A stretch of 64,000 bases of DNA from Symbiodinium natans (GCA_905221605.1 CAJNDS010002575.1:267101-331100), one strand, 5' to 3'; counted from the stretch's first letter, positions 19,453-28,815 are shown. Notes: generated by a model not told the origin, from the sequence alone. Numbers and translations: made by a program.

Positions 19453-20243
19453 TCAAACACCTGGCTGCTCCTGGAAGTAGAAGTACACACATGCCTCACT
19501 GAGCGGGAGGGCCACAACACCCTTTGTCTTCGTCCACGATAAGAAACGCAGAAAGTGATTGGCCCTGGTGTGCAAGGTACTAGTGGCCTTTATGGACAAC
19601 GCATCAGCAATGCACTGTGACAAGGGACCAGTCTTGAAACCCAAAGTCTTGGACTGAAAGAAAGCCCTGGCAACGGTGAAGCAGAGTGGCTCGAGGACCA
19701 CCACAGAAAACCACTTATTGACCGCAAGATTCCGCTCCTCGTCGACAATCACTGCCCAAGTCTGAGATATGCCAGAAGTCCTCCTAAACATCTTGTCATG
19801 CACCTGGGTCAAGCGTAACTTCTTGTTAAGAGGAGCATCAGGGGACTCAGCTTCGGGAACATCCTGCTCTTGCTGAAGCATGGTAAGCGGCATGGGACCC
19901 TTAGCACAGAGTGGCTTGCAACCTGTGGAATGTGTGAGGAGACCTGCCTCCCAGGGTTGCTTCCAAGCGGACTGATGCCTCCCTGCACATGACAGCAAAT
20001 GACTCTCGTAAGGTGCACCTGACAAACCTGCCTCACCCTCTGACTGCAGTGACTGAACACGGCTTGCAGGCACAGGCGATGCTCAAGATCAGCCACGCGT
20101 GTGGACAACTGCACCACAACACGAACAAGAGTGCGAAACTGCCGATGCAGGTAAATGTGGTTGTTCTCCAGGCGACTAACGGAGCTGACGGAGCTAGACT
20201 CTGCACTGGACAAGACCTCTGGAACCTGTTCGGGTGCCTCCAT
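19453..20243 (-). pseudogene. YR gene remnant of YRE-2, N-terminal half only
   Basis: A coiled-coil leader like those of YRE-1 and YRE-3 begins at ATG 20243 (MEAPEQ; VADLEHRL heptads). In a second frame from about 20073 to 19453 the N-terminal core-binding part of a YR follows: LSQCIADALSIKATSTLHT and FLRFLSWTK, aligning with the region before the catalytic domain in YRE-3. The frame stops at 19453, and gag starts nine bases later, so the whole catalytic domain (Arg box to Tyr) is absent. The element therefore could not integrate itself. Confidence 0.65.
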
Positions 20244-20350
20244 CTGCTGGCCCCCCACGGGAGCCAGCGTGCACGGACCCTAGCGGTCAACGTCAGGTGG
20301 GAGTTCCGGTTACAAGGACCTGTTGGGGCACAAAGAACCCGGTTCACAGA

Positions 20351-20554
20351 AGAAAAATTTTGCCTCACTTCTCGCGTGAGCCTAAATCTTGCCTATGCAA
20401 AACAACATGCTCACATAAACAGCAAGATTCTTCCCAAATCATCAGACAAATAAAACAACATGCGACCTAGTGGAAAAACGTTATGGACCAAAAGCACACT
20501 GCTTTTGTTTGACATGTTTCTATAAAACACCGTCATGCAAGCATGAACGTATGC
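20351..20554. repeat. A1 terminal repeat of YRE-2
   Basis: A single 204-base copy of the A unit at the 5' end (element orientation) of YRE-2, the same length as the copies at 12399-12602 and 12875-13078. It ends GTATGC at 20554, where the interrupted ORF resumes. Confidence 0.95.
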
Positions 20555-21390
20555 ATCACATCAAGATTGAACGAGATCTCTCCTTTCAAGAACGCTTAGA
20601 AAGACAACCCCTTCAAGCACTCATCTCCTGCCTGACCGAGGCGATTCCGGAAGGAAGATCAGCTCCTTTGTCCCAAGAGTACATTAGGCCAGATTGGAAC
20701 TCACTTCAGTTGTGGACTCCTGATGATAGACAGAATGATGTACCTGGGGATCTGATAGCCCAGGTTGCTTACCTCAAAGTTGGCCCTGCCATGATCTGCA
20801 AGTTGTTTATCCTCCCTCACCATAAATCCCACGCAGTCGCTTCATTCCCCACGGCCTTTGAGAAGAGAATGCTCGCAACCCTCAAGTTTCACAGCGCAGC
20901 CCTGTACAGCACTACCAATCTACGCTATGATTACCGGCAAACCAACGACCTCAGTAGCCTCAATGGTAAAGAAGCAGTAAGCCTTTTCCCTTATGAAGTT
21001 TACCCAGAGGACCTCACAGAAGATTTAGTTCGCACCCTCACAGACAACCCAGGTTTTCTCCTACAAAGTAGAAGCGGCCTACACAACACTGTGGCGCGGG
21101 CTATGACCGATCACAATCTGGATCCTTCCTCGTATGGTCGCTATTCCGATAAGGGTAGAAATACTGGCAAAGGTCGTTCCTCCAAATCGGGCGGTCGTAA
21201 CTCCTCCAAAGGCAAAGGCAAATCCAAAGAGACAAGAGAGGAAACAGCATCAAGCTGGCCCCGTCCGGCAGCGACCTGGGGTAATCGTGGTGCAAGAGGT
21301 GATGGAATAGACAAACTATTCAAGAAATGTTGCCCGCGCCAACAGGTATTAGCTCAGGGCTGGAAGGAGAATCGCTATAAACAGGTGTAG
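20554..21390 (+). CDS. C-terminal part of the split gag/ORF1-like protein
   Basis: Begins at codon CAT 20554-20556, in frame with 12123-12125 once YRE-2 is removed. About 278 residues: RDLSFQERLERQPLQALISC, a central globular stretch (DWNSLQLWTPDD; LFILPHHKSHAVASFP), then a basic, Ser/Gly/Lys-rich tail (KGRNTGKGRSSKSGG) typical of nucleic-acid-binding element proteins. The apparent start ATG at 20470 lies in the repeat and is not the gene start. No family recognised. Confidence 0.6.
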   Translation, partial: HHIKIERDLSFQERLERQPLQALISCLTEAIPEGRSAPLSQEYIRPDWNSLQLWTPDDRQNDVPGDLIAQVAYLKVGPAMICKLFILPHHKSHAVASFPTAFEKRMLATLKFHSAALYSTTNLRYDYRQTNDLSSLNGKEAVSLFPYEVYPEDLTEDLVRTLTDNPGFLLQSRSGLHNTVARAMTDHNLDPSSYGRYSDKGRNTGKGRSSKSGGRNSSKGKGKSKETREETASSWPRPAATWGNRGARGDGIDKLFKKCCPRQQVLAQGWKENRYKQV

Positions 21391-22355
21391 GTGTTGATGT
21401 TGTTGTCCAGGTGATAGTATCCCTATCAACGGGTCGGGTCCAGGGGCCAATCCTTTCCCAACAGAAAGCCACCCTTGTATCGCGAGTACAAGAGGATACT
21501 CAGGCTTGCAAGACCTGAGGGGTGCACAAGCGTATTGACCAATATCACCTAGGTTTCCCTTGTGGTGTCTATTAGTCGCCAACTTATGCTCTCCGGCTCC
21601 ACCTCCCCTGGCGCCTAGGTTTCCCTGGCTTACCAGCATTAGCAAAGCACAGAGCGAAGTTCGGGGACTATACAGCAGGGGGCAAAAGAGTTCTTTCTAC
21701 TTTGATGCTTCAAGAGCGCTCTTGAGCTGCTGTCATTGTCATGCTCAGACTCAAATCTCAATAAACAAAGACTGTACATGTCTGACTTCTGCACGAACAT
21801 GACTGAAACATGAGATATTAGATCAGATCGCCATCATCCTCATTCATCACATATTATGGTCTCCTTGTCCTCGTCGTCGACATATTATCATTCACCTTTC
21901 ATCATCAGCCACTAAAACCTGCCATGCTCGTGCCCTAACCTGAAATGTTTGACATCAGACGTTGCACACATGTAAAAGGATTTATACTCGATGCGCCAAA
22001 CACCCCCCGTTATGGGAGCGAATAGCGTGCATCAAGAGCGTTGAATTATGCGTTGAAAATCGCGATTCGTGCAGCCCAAACACCACACAGCGTGGGGCAA
22101 GTATTATGAGGTCCCAGCTCCTTCGGAGCCGTGCAGACCCGCCTCCACCCCCAATTATGGGCCCGGTACGCTGGAGGTTGCTGGCCGTTTCAGGGGGGGC
22201 TGCTCCAAGGCCCCCCGGCCAGGAGGACCAGACGGGAAGCAACACAGCCTCCACGAACGAACCAATTCAACGCATTGGCGCGATCTCTGGCCATATCTGC
22301 ATTAAATATTGCAACTTGTCAGGAAAACATATTGTTCATGGTTCTCCGAATATTA
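21391..22355. other. Unassigned DNA between the split ORF and YRE-3
   Basis: No coding frame I can support. A short direct repeat CCTAGGTTTCCCT occurs at about 21548 and 21617. The stretch ends ...CCGAATATTA, the left target flank of YRE-3; the right flank resumes with TTCCTGTAC at 31399. Confidence 0.5.
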
Positions 22356-22641
22356 GTCTTTAGGATTTACAAAACTGTCGACATCTGAATGTATAAAGGA
22401 AGAGGTTCATAAAGAATAGACAGTATGTAAAAAATTGCGAACCCTTCCCAACACGCTCAGATTCCAATCCTTTTGCGTCACTGCGAGTTGCCTCGGATCA
22501 GGGGAACTTTCAAAAGGTAAGGCTGGGCACAAGGGCTCATGGGACATAAAGCTCCCTGCCCTTCGACGGACCTTGCCAAAGAGTCCAGGGACCATACGGA
22601 GATTGTACTCACTGCCCTCAACGGACCCGTCATCTCCCCCC
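22356..22641. repeat. B2 terminal repeat of YRE-3
   Basis: 286 bases from GTCTTTAGG to CATCTCCCCCC, the outer end of the element; same length and nearly the same sequence as B1 at 23010-23295. Confidence 0.95.
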
Positions 22642-22653
22642 GGGTGGGTGGGT

Positions 22654-23009
22654 GGGAAAAATTGACAAATGTGCTCAAGAGTTCGCTAAAGAACGGCCAG
22701 CAAATGTGATAATGAAGCACATGTGCCATGTATGCAAACGACCACGAACCTCTGTTTGAGCAGGGCTGAGCGCGGCACAAGCACTTTGCATTTTGCACAA
22801 GAGAAGAATTCAAGCAGCTGTGCCTACTGCGAAGCCCCGAAAAAAACACATGAAAAACGTCTGCATAAATCATGCCCATGCAAGATCTGCAAACACACGT
22901 GGTAGAAAACTCAGAAACTTTAAAGACAGTTTTGCGTTGCCCCTTCTTCAAAAAGGGGGAAGGGGCACCTATAAATCAAAGACCACTCTATCCGCAAGCG
23001 GAGCGCGTA
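22654..23009. repeat. A2 terminal repeat of YRE-3
   Basis: 356 bases from GGGAAAAATTGACAAATG to GCGGAGCGCGTA, a direct copy of A1 at 31043-31398. Separated from B2 by the linker GGGTGGGTGGGT (22642-22653). Confidence 0.95.
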
Positions 23010-23295
23010 GTCTTTAGGATTTACAAAACTGTCGACATCTGAATGTATAAAGGAAGAGGTTCATAAAGAATAGACAGTATGTAAAAAATTGCGAACCCTT
23101 CCCAACACGCTCAGATTCCAATCCTTTTGCGTCACTGCGAGTTGCCTCGGATCAGGGGAACTTTCAAAAGGTAAGGCTGGGCACAAGGGCTCATGGGACA
23201 TAAAGCTCCCTGCCCTTCGACGGACCTTGCCAAAGAGTCCAGGGACCATACGGAGATTGTACTCACTGCCCTCAACGGACCCGTCATCTCCCCCC
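23010..23295. repeat. B1 terminal repeat of YRE-3
   Basis: Copy of B2 lying between A2 and the end of pol (23310). Only 14 bases separate it from the pol stop. Confidence 0.95.
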
Positions 23296-23309
23296 TCAAA
23301 CGTCCGGGC

Positions 23310-26300
23310 TCAGAGGAAAGGCAGTGTCCAAAGGTTTCCGCTCGAGGACGAGAGGAGGTCCCAGGGAAGGTCGCTCAGGTCCATGCACTCATCTGCTAGA
23401 AGCTGCGCAGCCTGAGAGAAGTCGACGACCTGACCTCCAATCATCTGCGCTGCCAACGCAGCTTCCCCCCTGCTAGGGAGGTCGGCCACGTTGCTTGCAG
23501 AAGGAACGCGCTCAATCCAAGACACGATGCCGTCAGCCGACTCGCTGGCGTAGAAGAGGCATGCCAAGTTCAGTAGAGAACGAGAGGGGCTGCTGGCCTT
23601 AATGCAAGTGTACCTGGCGGCGTCATTGTCCACGTAAAAGATGCACCTCTTCCCGGCCAGTTCCGAGGCGCAGGCCCGCCTCGAGAGAACCAGCGCGTAG
23701 GCCTCCGCCTGAGAGATGACCTGCTCGATGCCCTCTGCCAGCCAGAAGTCCACAAGCTTGGGCGGGATCTCGCCCGCTGCCACCCATCTTCTATTGGAGC
23801 TCTGGTCCAGCAGAACTATCCCCCAGCGGGCGACGCCTTTCTCGTAGGACGCGTCAGTGAAGATGGAGACCGGGCTCCCCTGCGCCCGGAGTGAGAAGGT
23901 CCTCGGACGTGCATCAGAGAGTGTCTTCAGGATGAAGCGCCCCAGCGATTTCACCTCTTCCACGGAGGGAGAGCGGTTCATGTAGCAGATGTTGGCCAGG
24001 GCCCTGCAGGCTATCTTCATGGCTCGTCCAGCCGCGAAGCCCACCATGAAGTTCAGTTGGCCGTGCAGGGAGGCTGCTTCCCTGCGAGTGACGCAGCCTG
24101 AGGATGCCATCCTTGAAGCCTGGGCTCGGATCTTCTCAACGCGGCTAGGCTTGTTTGCCAAGGCCACCTGACCAGCGAGAAGCTCCCCAACACTGAGTCG
24201 CTTGCCAAGCAGGTCAAAGGTCTCTTCAAAGGGGCGGCCCTTGTCATCACCCACTGCGTACGACCAACCCAGGGCGTCCAGAAGGCACTCGATGGCGAGG
24301 GAGCCCATCCTTGCAGTGGGGGCCGGCTCAAGCAAAGGGAAGTCGTCAAAATAGACCCCGCCGATCATGCCGGCGAGATGCAGGGCCAGGTGCAGCAACG
24401 ACCTAGAAACCCTATTGAAACCGTAAACCGCCGCGCAGCATCCGAAGGGGAGGCTCCTGGAGATGAAGTATTTCCACGAGCCCGACCCAGGTTCCCAAAC
24501 CATCAAGACTGCGAAGACGAGGTCTTTGGCCATAATCGGGATCTGCTTATAGGCCTTTTCCAGGTCCAAGCAACGCCCCAGCCACTTGACCCCCCCCAGA
24601 AGATCACCATGTGTACGCCCCACGAGCGTCGAGCCATCCGACAGCCCTACCCTGGTGAAGCCGTCGTCATGAGCAGCGTTCGCCACGAAACAGCAGAGGT
24701 TGACTAGGTAGTCGACGTCATGCAACTGAAGTAGGTCCACAGCATGGTAGGCCGTGTTAACCCCGCTCTCTTTGTAGTCATCTATGGGCCTGCATTTCTC
24801 AGAATCCCCGGAGCCCTGGCGAACACCAAAACGCCTGCTGCAGCAAACCTCTTCTGCGCCCAGGGTTGCCTTGACGTCTTCGAGGGACTCGTAGGGGCCA
24901 ATGAGGTAGCCTTTCTCCACCTCCTTCTCAGTGGCCAGCCAGACCTTGTGCAGGAGATCAGCATCATCTCCCACAGCCCCTTTTCCCGAAAGCATCTTGT
25001 TCCGCCAAACTGAGGAAGCGAGGAGGTCCTCCCTAGTGCACGTTGCGGGGATCTCTTTCCAGTCGTAGAGCGGCGACTTCGTTGGCCTTCCTATCAAGGG
25101 GACCCCCTCCATGAGCTCCTGGGCGTCCAGGTCGGGGAAGCCTGTCTCCACGAGCAGCTTGCGCCAAAGAAGGATGTTCTTGCCCTTTAGGACCGCCTGG
25201 GCATGTGGAGGAAGTGAAGCCTGGTAGCGCCGCTCCTCCACCGCCAGCTCCTTTTTCATGGCGGCCAGACGTTTCTGCATAGACAGCCTCTTCCTGGCCG
25301 AAGGCATGAAGCCACCAGTGAACAGTTCAAAAATGTTCCTCTTGACCTGGTCGTCTATGGAGTCAGATGCATCAAAGGGGTGCGGTACCTGACAGGCCTT
25401 GGCCACAAACTCCTGCTTGGTATGCAGGACTGCAAAAGTTGAGCGGCTCCCGTCTCCTCCCCCCTCAGAAGAGAGCTCGCGAAACTCACCCTCAAGGGGG
25501 CGAACATGAGTGAAAAACTTGTACTCGGGCACCAGCGGAGGACGGCGGCGGGGCTGGCGGAGTAGAGGCCGCCTGGGGGCTGGTGCAGGCAGGCTCATGC
25601 GGGCCCCAAGAAGAGAGACATACTGCAAGCACAGCTCAGCGGGATACTCGGCCTCCAGAGCGGTCTCAAACTGCCAGCCCCCCGCCTTGCGGTAGATCTG
25701 AAAGGGTGCATGTGTGTGCCGACCGTCACAGGGAGCCACGAGCCCTCTCAGTTCAGATGCGGAGGTGAGAAAGCGAGAAGCCTTTTTTCGATGGCCACCC
25801 CACATACACTGGTCAAAGTCAACATGGAACAAGCTTGCATACCAGCTCTGAAAAGCACGCTTCCCGGTCTGCCGAACAAACAAGGCGAGAACACTCCACA
25901 TCCAGGAGTTCACCGGATTCTCTATGGTCACGGTCCAGCCTTTGGCATATGCGTCCAGCAGCAGGGAAACAACGAAGCGGCAGAGTTCATTCGCCGCGTC
26001 AACTTTGGCTTGCTCGGCAGAGGAAAGGCCGGGAAGGCCCAGCAAGTATGTAGCATCGCGCAAGGGGCGAGGCTGCGGTGCGCCGGATCGCAAAAGATGA
26101 GCTGGGAGCTTGATCTCTCGAGCGCGGCTGCCAGTTCCGCACGGGAGGCCAAGGTGAATGCCCAAAAGGCGCCCAGAGAGAAGGCGCTCACGCAAAAGGC
26201 GCTGACAAAGGGGCACGGTGAGGTCGAGCGTCCAGACAGGATGCAAAGGCCTGTGCTGATTTCGGGGGCCGTCCACCGCCAACGCGGGCACACCAGCGGC

Positions 26301-27209
26301 TGCGAAAGTAGAGCTGAGACGAGCGCAACCAGCAAACAGCTCAACAAACGTCGGAGCTGCCAAGTTGCCCCCAGGCGGCTCCGGAGGGAAGGCGGCAACG
26401 CCGGGTGGGTCGGGGCCCGCGGGCAAGCAGGCCGCAGCGGGGGTGCACGGAGGGGAGGAGCTCGAGGGCGCGGGTGTGGCTGCTGAGGAGCCCGCGGACC
26501 AAGAGGTCTCAGCGGGGGTGCACATGGGGACTATACCCGGGGGAGGGGGCCTAAACCGAAAGGGAGGCGGCACCGCAGTTGGCGGCTCGGAGCAGGGGCG
26601 GCCAGAGGACTCCAAGTGACTGTTGTCAACGCCAGGGGAAGGGACCCTAAACCCCAAAGAACTAAGGGTCAAGGCTTCTGCTTTGGGCAGGCAATCGGAG
26701 CCACGCAGGCTGAAGGCAACGACGACCACGCGTGAGCCGGTCCATGGACATGTGCAATGAAGGCGCTCACGGGCGTTGAAGTAGACGCCCTGGGCCGTCA
26801 CATCGAGCAAAATGCCCGACTTCGAGGATGCGGGATCAGCCTGAATCCAAACTTGGCCCCCTTCGAAGGCCGAAATGGCCACCGCGAAGTTCAAAGTAGC
26901 CCTTAAATTATTCTTATCCCGATGCAGCTCAGTACGCAGGTTCTGGAAAATTGCAATGTTGCTAAACACGAACTCCGGAGGAGTCTTTTCACAAATAAAA
27001 GAGCAAAATGTTCTAATTGCCTCTGGATACAAGGAGCACGAGCGACGCAGACCAGTTAACGCACCATGCACATACGCCCCCGCCTGGAAAACACGGCTCT
27101 GATCGGTGGAGCCGCTGCGAGGGGCCTCCTCACCCGGCAAAGAGTGGAAGACCTGGAGAAGGTGGGCCAAAGTCAGCGAAGTGCCAGTATCCGAGCTCGT
27201 GAGGGCTAG
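23310..27209 (-). CDS. pol of YRE-3: dioxygenase-like, cytosine-methyltransferase-like, RT, RNase H
   Basis: Makes element cDNA, with two extra enzyme-like domains. Numbering from 27170. Residues about 30-155: oxygenase-like with H83-x-D85, H138 and R147. About 270-500: methyltransferase-like with FVELFAG (motif I), GLPCGT near 343 (motif IV Cys) and TIENP near 417 (motif VI-like). RT: catalytic YFDD near 940. RNase H: IFTDAS near 1101, AEAYAL, YVDNDAA and a closing NVADLPSRGE. Pol lies in the same frame as gag with only a TGA between them, and has no Met before about residue 216, so translation by readthrough of that UGA is likely. The first codons after the stop are 27207-27209. Activities of the two extra domains are inference. 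Confidence 0.85.
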   Translation of the reverse strand, partial: LALTSSDTGTSLTLAHLLQVFHSLPGEEAPRSGSTDQSRVFQAGAYVHGALTGLRRSCSLYPEAIRTFCSFICEKTPPEFVFSNIAIFQNLRTELHRDKNNLRATLNFAVAISAFEGGQVWIQADPASSKSGILLDVTAQGVYFNARERLHCTCPWTGSRVVVVAFSLRGSDCLPKAEALTLSSLGFRVPSPGVDNSHLESSGRPCSEPPTAVPPPFRFRPPPPGIVPMCTPAETSWSAGSSAATPAPSSSSPPCTPAAACLPAGPDPPGVAAFPPEPPGGNLAAPTFVELFAGCARLSSTFAAAGVPALAVDGPRNQHRPLHPVWTLDLTVPLCQRLLRERLLSGRLLGIHLGLPCGTGSRAREIKLPAHLLRSGAPQPRPLRDATYLLGLPGLSSAEQAKVDAANELCRFVVSLLLDAYAKGWTVTIENPVNSWMWSVLALFVRQTGKRAFQSWYASLFHVDFDQCMWGGHRKKASRFLTSASELRGLVAPCDGRHTHAPFQIYRKAGGWQFETALEAEYPAELCLQYVSLLGARMSLPAPAPRRPLLRQPRRRPPLVPEYKFFTHVRPLEGEFRELSSEGGGDGSRSTFAVLHTKQEFVAKACQVPHPFDASDSIDDQVKRNIFELFTGGFMPSARKRLSMQKRLAAMKKELAVEERRYQASLPPHAQAVLKGKNILLWRKLLVETGFPDLDAQELMEGVPLIGRPTKSPLYDWKEIPATCTREDLLASSVWRNKMLSGKGAVGDDADLLHKVWLATEKEVEKGYLIGPYESLEDVKATLGAEEVCCSRRFGVRQGSGDSEKCRPIDDYKESGVNTAYHAVDLLQLHDVDYLVNLCCFVANAAHDDGFTRVGLSDGSTLVGRTHGDLLGGVKWLGRCLDLEKAYKQIPIMAKDLVFAVLMVWEPGSGSWKYFISRSLPFGCCAAVYGFNRVSRSLLHLALHLAGMIGGVYFDDFPLLEPAPTARMGSLAIECLLDALGWSYAVGDDKGRPFEETFDLLGKRLSVGELLAGQVALANKPSRVEKIRAQASRMASSGCVTRREAASLHGQLNFMVGFAAGRAMKIACRALANICYMNRSPSVEEVKSLGRFILKTLSDARPRTFSLRAQGSPVSIFTDASYEKGVARWGIVLLDQSSNRRWVAAGEIPPKLVDFWLAEGIEQVISQAEAYALVLSRRACASELAGKRCIFYVDNDAARYTCIKASSPSRSLLNLACLFYASESADGIVSWIERVPSASNVADLPSRGEAALAAQMIGGQVVDFSQAAQLLADECMDLSDLPWDLLSSSSGNLWTLPFL

Positions 27210-27212
27210 TCA
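27210..27212 (-). promoter_or_regulatory. Candidate readthrough stop codon UGA-CUAG between gag and pol
   Basis: The minus strand reads AAC TGA CTA GCC. The UGA ends gag, and the frame is open on both sides from 28415 to 23310. UGA followed by CUA(G) is the best-known stop-codon readthrough context in eukaryotes and their viruses. The YRE-4 gag also ends in a UGA with pol in the same frame (context UGA AAC). Confidence 0.65.
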
Positions 27213-28415
27213 GTTTGCCAGCGGGCAGGCAGTGTAGGAATGCGGCGCGAAACACTTCCAGCATACGTGCAGGCCTCGACGGCAGCGTTTGCCTGGTTTA
27301 GCAAACTTGCAGCCCTTGCAGTTAAACCCGAAGCACACAGGCTTGCCCTCATGTTGAGAAGAACAGCCCGGCGGCAGCTCGAAGGGGGTGGAGGGACCTT
27401 TGCCACCCCCACCCGAGGTCTGGGCCCCCTTGCCCTTGGGAGGCTGCCCCTTCTTGCCACCAGCGGCACGGTCGGAGCGACCCTCAGGCGGCTCGTAGGG
27501 CTGGAAGCGGGCCGATTTCGGAGCCGGGATGAGGCAGAACTGGACCTGGGGGTGGCTCTTTAGGGCCTCGAGCTGCACCTGCAAAGGCTTAGAGCCATCT
27601 GGGCGAGCAGTCAAAGCACCACGAGTCTTCTCAGCTAGCCGGACGAAAAGCTGTTTGTCGGACTCGCGGACCTGGGCCATGGTGACGTAGAGACAGCCCT
27701 GCGGGGGGCTTCGAGTCAGCAAGAAGAAGAGCTCCTCGTGGTACAACTCCATGGCCGAGAAATCACACAAACGAGCGAGGTCGTACGCCAGAGCGCGCCT
27801 CTGAAGGGCCTGGCGGATTTGTAGTTCCCCGCTAAGCGTGCAGGAGCTCTCCTGCATCTTCTTGGTGAGGCGGAGATTTCCAGCAGCATCGAATTGAAGC
27901 CCGAGGTCACTGCGAGAGTGGGTAACCTCATGAGCCCTGCTAGTCAGACGCTCCCAGGGGATCCAAGAAAGTTGCTGATCAGCACCCTGCTGGAAAACAA
28001 GGTCCACGAGGCGATGAGACGGTTCGGACTCACTCGTGATGCAAACCCCCACGAGACGCTTCTTCTGCTCCTCCAGCCTCGTGGTCCTCTCGGCTATGGT
28101 CAGGCGAATAGGCTCAGCCGAGTCCTGACGCTCAACCTTTTGCTTGAGCTCACCCATGACGGTTGTGCTAGCCTCGAACCACAAGCGTCGAAGCGGGATG
28201 AGCTCCCGCGTAGTGACATCCCGCCGGATGAGATCCCGGACAGCATCAATCAGGGGCTTCTCATCAGCTTGGCCGATCTGGTACGGGCTGACGAAAGCCA
28301 GCGCACCCAGGGACTTCACATTGGCCTTGATCAACAAGTCTAAGAAGCCCTTCTCCATGCCAAGCTCGAGGGCCCGGGCCGTGAAGGTCGCCTCGCTGTC
28401 AATGGCAGAATTCAT
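27210..28415 (-). CDS. gag-like protein of YRE-3
   Basis: 401 residues from ATG 28415. The first ~300 residues are helical and charged (MEKGFLDLLIKANVKSLGAL near the N-terminus; QVRESDKQLFVRLAEKTRGA). A Gly/Lys-rich linker (GGKKGQPPKGKGAQ) leads to a C-terminal Cys/His array: VCFGFNCKGCKF, RCRRGLHVCWKCF and SYTACPLAN. The arrangement matches the array in the frameshifted YRE-2 gag and differs from a retroviral CCHC knuckle. Likely binds and packages element RNA. It is followed in frame by pol after a UGA. Upstream, a 400-base gap separates it from the YR stop at 28816. Confidence 0.75.
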   Translation of the reverse strand: MNSAIDSEATFTARALELGMEKGFLDLLIKANVKSLGALAFVSPYQIGQADEKPLIDAVRDLIRRDVTTRELIPLRRLWFEASTTVMGELKQKVERQDSAEPIRLTIAERTTRLEEQKKRLVGVCITSESEPSHRLVDLVFQQGADQQLSWIPWERLTSRAHEVTHSRSDLGLQFDAAGNLRLTKKMQESSCTLSGELQIRQALQRRALAYDLARLCDFSAMELYHEELFFLLTRSPPQGCLYVTMAQVRESDKQLFVRLAEKTRGALTARPDGSKPLQVQLEALKSHPQVQFCLIPAPKSARFQPYEPPEGRSDRAAGGKKGQPPKGKGAQTSGGGGKGPSTPFELPPGCSSQHEGKPVCFGFNCKGCKFAKPGKRCRRGLHVCWKCFAPHSYTACPLAN

Positions 28416-28521
28416 GGCGAACCAAGAAAGGAACTACCACGCGGGGCACAGCTGCAGGCCGGCGCTCACAAGAAACTCAAGCTAGGCATGCTCGAAGACA
28501 GGCCTGAGGCTTTACGCTCAT

Positions 28522-28742
28522 GGGCACCAGACGCTCCGCTCCACGCCCGAAGGTCAGCGGGACTGTGCCAGTATAATTAGATCGCACATATGGCAGAAAG
28601 TGACCTTCGCCTCTTTAGTCTGCACCACACCGGGCACCAAACGCACCGCCCCACGCCCGAAGGTCAGCGGGACTGTGCCATGCTTCACATGCAGCAACCC
28701 CCCCCCCCCGGGCCAGCTCAACGCCCGAAGGTCAGCTGGGAG
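28522..28742. repeat. Three-fold repeat between the YR and gag genes of YRE-3
   Basis: Copies at 28522-28570 and 28632-28680 share GGGCACCA and ACGCCCGAAGGTCAGCGG followed by GACTGTGCCA, 110 bases apart. A shorter third copy lies at 28721-28740 next to a run of 12 C. The spacing and the intergenic position could reflect an internal promoter or an RNA signal for gag-pol expression; nothing more can be shown. Confidence 0.6.
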
Positions 28743-28815
28743 GGGGGGGAATGGAGGCATCCAGCTTCAAGTGGAGTATACTGGAGACAACCACTTTCCG
28801 ACGAAGCACATCCGG

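Larger units (their letters stand above)
12127..20554 (-). mobile_element. YRE-2: decayed YR retroelement inserted in an ORF
   Basis: Minus-strand element with split direct repeats. In element orientation: A1 (20351-20554), YR remnant, gag, pol, B1 (13079-13332), A2 (12875-13078), B2 (12603-12856), then one further A (12399-12602) and B (12127-12380). Insertion left no target duplication beyond a possible shared C. Genes are broken by several frameshifts; the catalytic half of the YR is missing; a MITE (17408-17706) and a deubiquitinase-like fragment (16444-16960) sit inside pol. Overall it is a non-autonomous relic, although its A and B repeats remain nearly identical. Confidence 0.85.
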
